DNA of 64,000 bases, taken from an uncultured Sanguibacteroides sp. (GTDB lineage: Bacteria > Bacteroidota > Bacteroidia > Bacteroidales > Marinifilaceae). Positions 63,304-64,000 of this stretch are shown here, piece by piece (the stretch's first letter is position 1; the number at the start of each line of letters is the position of its first letter). Below the pieces are notes generated by a model. The model was not told the origin of the DNA. It saw only the letters and a program-made list of their open reading frames with translations, and did not search any database. A program made the position numbers and the translations under genes. Location: NCBI RefSeq assembly GCF_900543425.1, contig NZ_UQRQ01000013.1, positions 1-64,000 of the forward strand. Direction: 5' to 3'.

Positions 63304-63376
63304 TTAAATTGTTTATACTACATCAATTTTTCAAGCTATACAGGAGGTGTTCGCTGCACGTCCTGTATTTTTTTTA
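63304..63376 (+). ncRNA. Putative cis-antisense RNA over the susC leader (locus 2)
   Basis: The predicted RNA, about 73 nt, runs from just after the TACCTTTG box to the end of fecR. It ends in a hairpin: 8-bp stem ATACAGGA/TCCTGTAT (63338-63345 and 63361-63368), one mismatch, 3 more pairs and a 7-base loop, followed by eight T (63368-63375), a good plus-strand terminator. It is fully complementary to the susC leader. Layout matches locus 1. It is inferred, not proven. Confidence 0.5.
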
Positions 63377-64000
63377 TTGTACAATAATGGTTTTATCTTT
63401 TATGGTGAAACGAATATTTGTTGTCATCTCCATCATTTTCAACACCTGATGGATCTCTTCGTATTTCGGAATGTTACCCGTGAATCGTTTCTGCTTCATC
63501 TCCGGATTAGCAAAGAAAAAACAGACATCATACCAACGCGATAATTTGCGGATAACCGCTTCCATGTCTTCACTTTCGAACGAGAAACGATCCCGCATCC
63601 AGGATACGTACAGCTTCGTGTTTACCTTCTGAACCTCCACTTTTTCCTTTTGGATCAACACCTGTTCTCCCGGGTTTAATATGATCTTTTCAGCACTTCC
63701 CGGCAAAGAGACCTCGACCATTCCCTCCACCAACGTGGTACTGTTTTTCTCCTCGTCCGGATAGGTCGTAACATTAAAAGAGGTTCCCAATACCCGTATA
63801 TCCATTTTATCCGTCTCTACGATAAAAGGAGACTCCCTATTTTTAGTCACTTCAAAGTAAGCCTCCCCCGTTACCTTTACTCTCCGTTCCTTACCCACGA
63901 AATGAGCCGGATAAGTAAATTGGGTTTCGCTATTCAACCATACCCGCGTACTATCGTCTAAGGTTATTTTATACTCCCCGCCCCGGGGAATCCGCAAGGT
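63374..64000 (-). CDS. FecR-family anti-sigma factor, cut by window edge (locus 2)
   Basis: The last 208 or so residues of a FecR protein are present. The FecR domain begins RIPRGGEYKITLDDSTRVWLNSETQFTYP at the very edge and continues through GEAYFEVTKNRESPFIVETDKMDIRVLGTSFNVTTY. The DUF4974 C-terminal domain follows (FSFESEDMEAVIRKLSRWYDVCFFF ... IRFTIKDKTIIVQ). The cytoplasmic and transmembrane parts, and the expected ECF sigma gene, lie beyond 64000. The frame continues through the edge; the TTG at 63997 is not a start. It precedes susC by 82 bases. Confidence 0.93.
   Translation of the reverse strand, partial: TLRIPRGGEYKITLDDSTRVWLNSETQFTYPAHFVGKERRVKVTGEAYFEVTKNRESPFIVETDKMDIRVLGTSFNVTTYPDEEKNSTTLVEGMVEVSLPGSAEKIILNPGEQVLIQKEKVEVQKVNTKLYVSWMRDRFSFESEDMEAVIRKLSRWYDVCFFFANPEMKQKRFTGNIPKYEEIHQVLKMMEMTTNIRFTIKDKTIIVQ

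Noticed and set aside
1..64000. CRISPR arrays, insertion sequences, prophage or integrase genes
   Set aside because: No regularly spaced direct repeats and no transposase, integrase or phage structural motifs were seen on either strand.

Overview
The window comes from an anaerobic member of the Bacteroidales. The evidence is paired SusC/SusD transporters, FecR-type anti-sigma/ECF sigma units, many Bacteroidetes-only DUF families (DUF3810, DUF4837, DUF4843, DUF349), and promoters of the Bacteroidetes form (-33 TTTG, about 20 bp, -7 TAnnTTTG). The 2-oxoacid:ferredoxin oxidoreductase points to strict anaerobic metabolism. SusCD loci that carry a metalloprotease instead of glycoside hydrolases would fit Butyricimonas/Odoribacter relatives, but the genus is an inference. 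I saw no transposase, integrase, phage gene or CRISPR array. The gene order looks chromosomal.

Region by region. The left edge cuts through a tRNA-Ser(GCT). 0.1-1.6 kb (- strand) is an ECF sigma / single-pass anti-sigma / CpxP-like periplasmic trio. 1.7-3.6 kb (-) holds a glycosyltransferase and a lipid A acyltransferase. 3.8-10 kb (+) holds housekeeping genes: a DUF349 protein, pyrG, yidC and a Tpx-like peroxiredoxin with an altered active site. 10.1-13.9 kb (-) is a complete riboflavin operon, ribD-ribE-ribBA-ribH, behind an FMN riboswitch with a visible terminator platform. 13.9-19.3 kb (-) holds a DUF3810 fusion protein, a DUF169 protein, an M13 peptidase and a YggL-like protein. 19.3-21.4 kb (-) is a GH29 fucosidase.

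21.5-32.3 kb (-) is SusCD locus 1: ECF sigma, FecR, SusC with an STN signalling domain, SusD, a lipoprotein and a metzincin-type protease, closed by a strong terminator. The layout suggests capture and cleavage of protein or peptide substrates. After a tRNA-Asn, 32.7-39.1 kb (+) encodes a TolC/MacA/MacB-type tripartite efflux system followed by a LytS/LytTR two-component pair. 39.2-40.8 kb holds purM and what looks like the 3' remnant of another gene. 40.9-48.9 kb (-) is an envelope gene run (Ig-like lipoprotein, DUF3108, DUF4837, NamZ-like DUF1343, AsmA-like). 49.1-51.9 kb (-) holds ComF, a TonB-C-terminal protein and a LolC/E-type permease. 52.1-56.3 kb (+) is an aminotransferase and a four-subunit 2-oxoacid:ferredoxin oxidoreductase. 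56.4-64 kb (-) is SusCD locus 2 (FecR cut by the window edge, SusC, SusD, DUF4843 and PKD-like lipoproteins).

The most interesting signal is shared by the two SusCD loci. In the gap between fecR and susC, the opposite strand carries a TAnnTTTG box that overlaps the susC start codon in exactly the same register, then 40-55 bp later a hairpin with the core ACAGGA/TCCTGT and a T-run at the end of fecR. This is what a short cis-antisense RNA gene (about 70-85 nt) covering the susC leader would look like, comparable in placement to the DonS-type RNAs known from Bacteroides polysaccharide loci.
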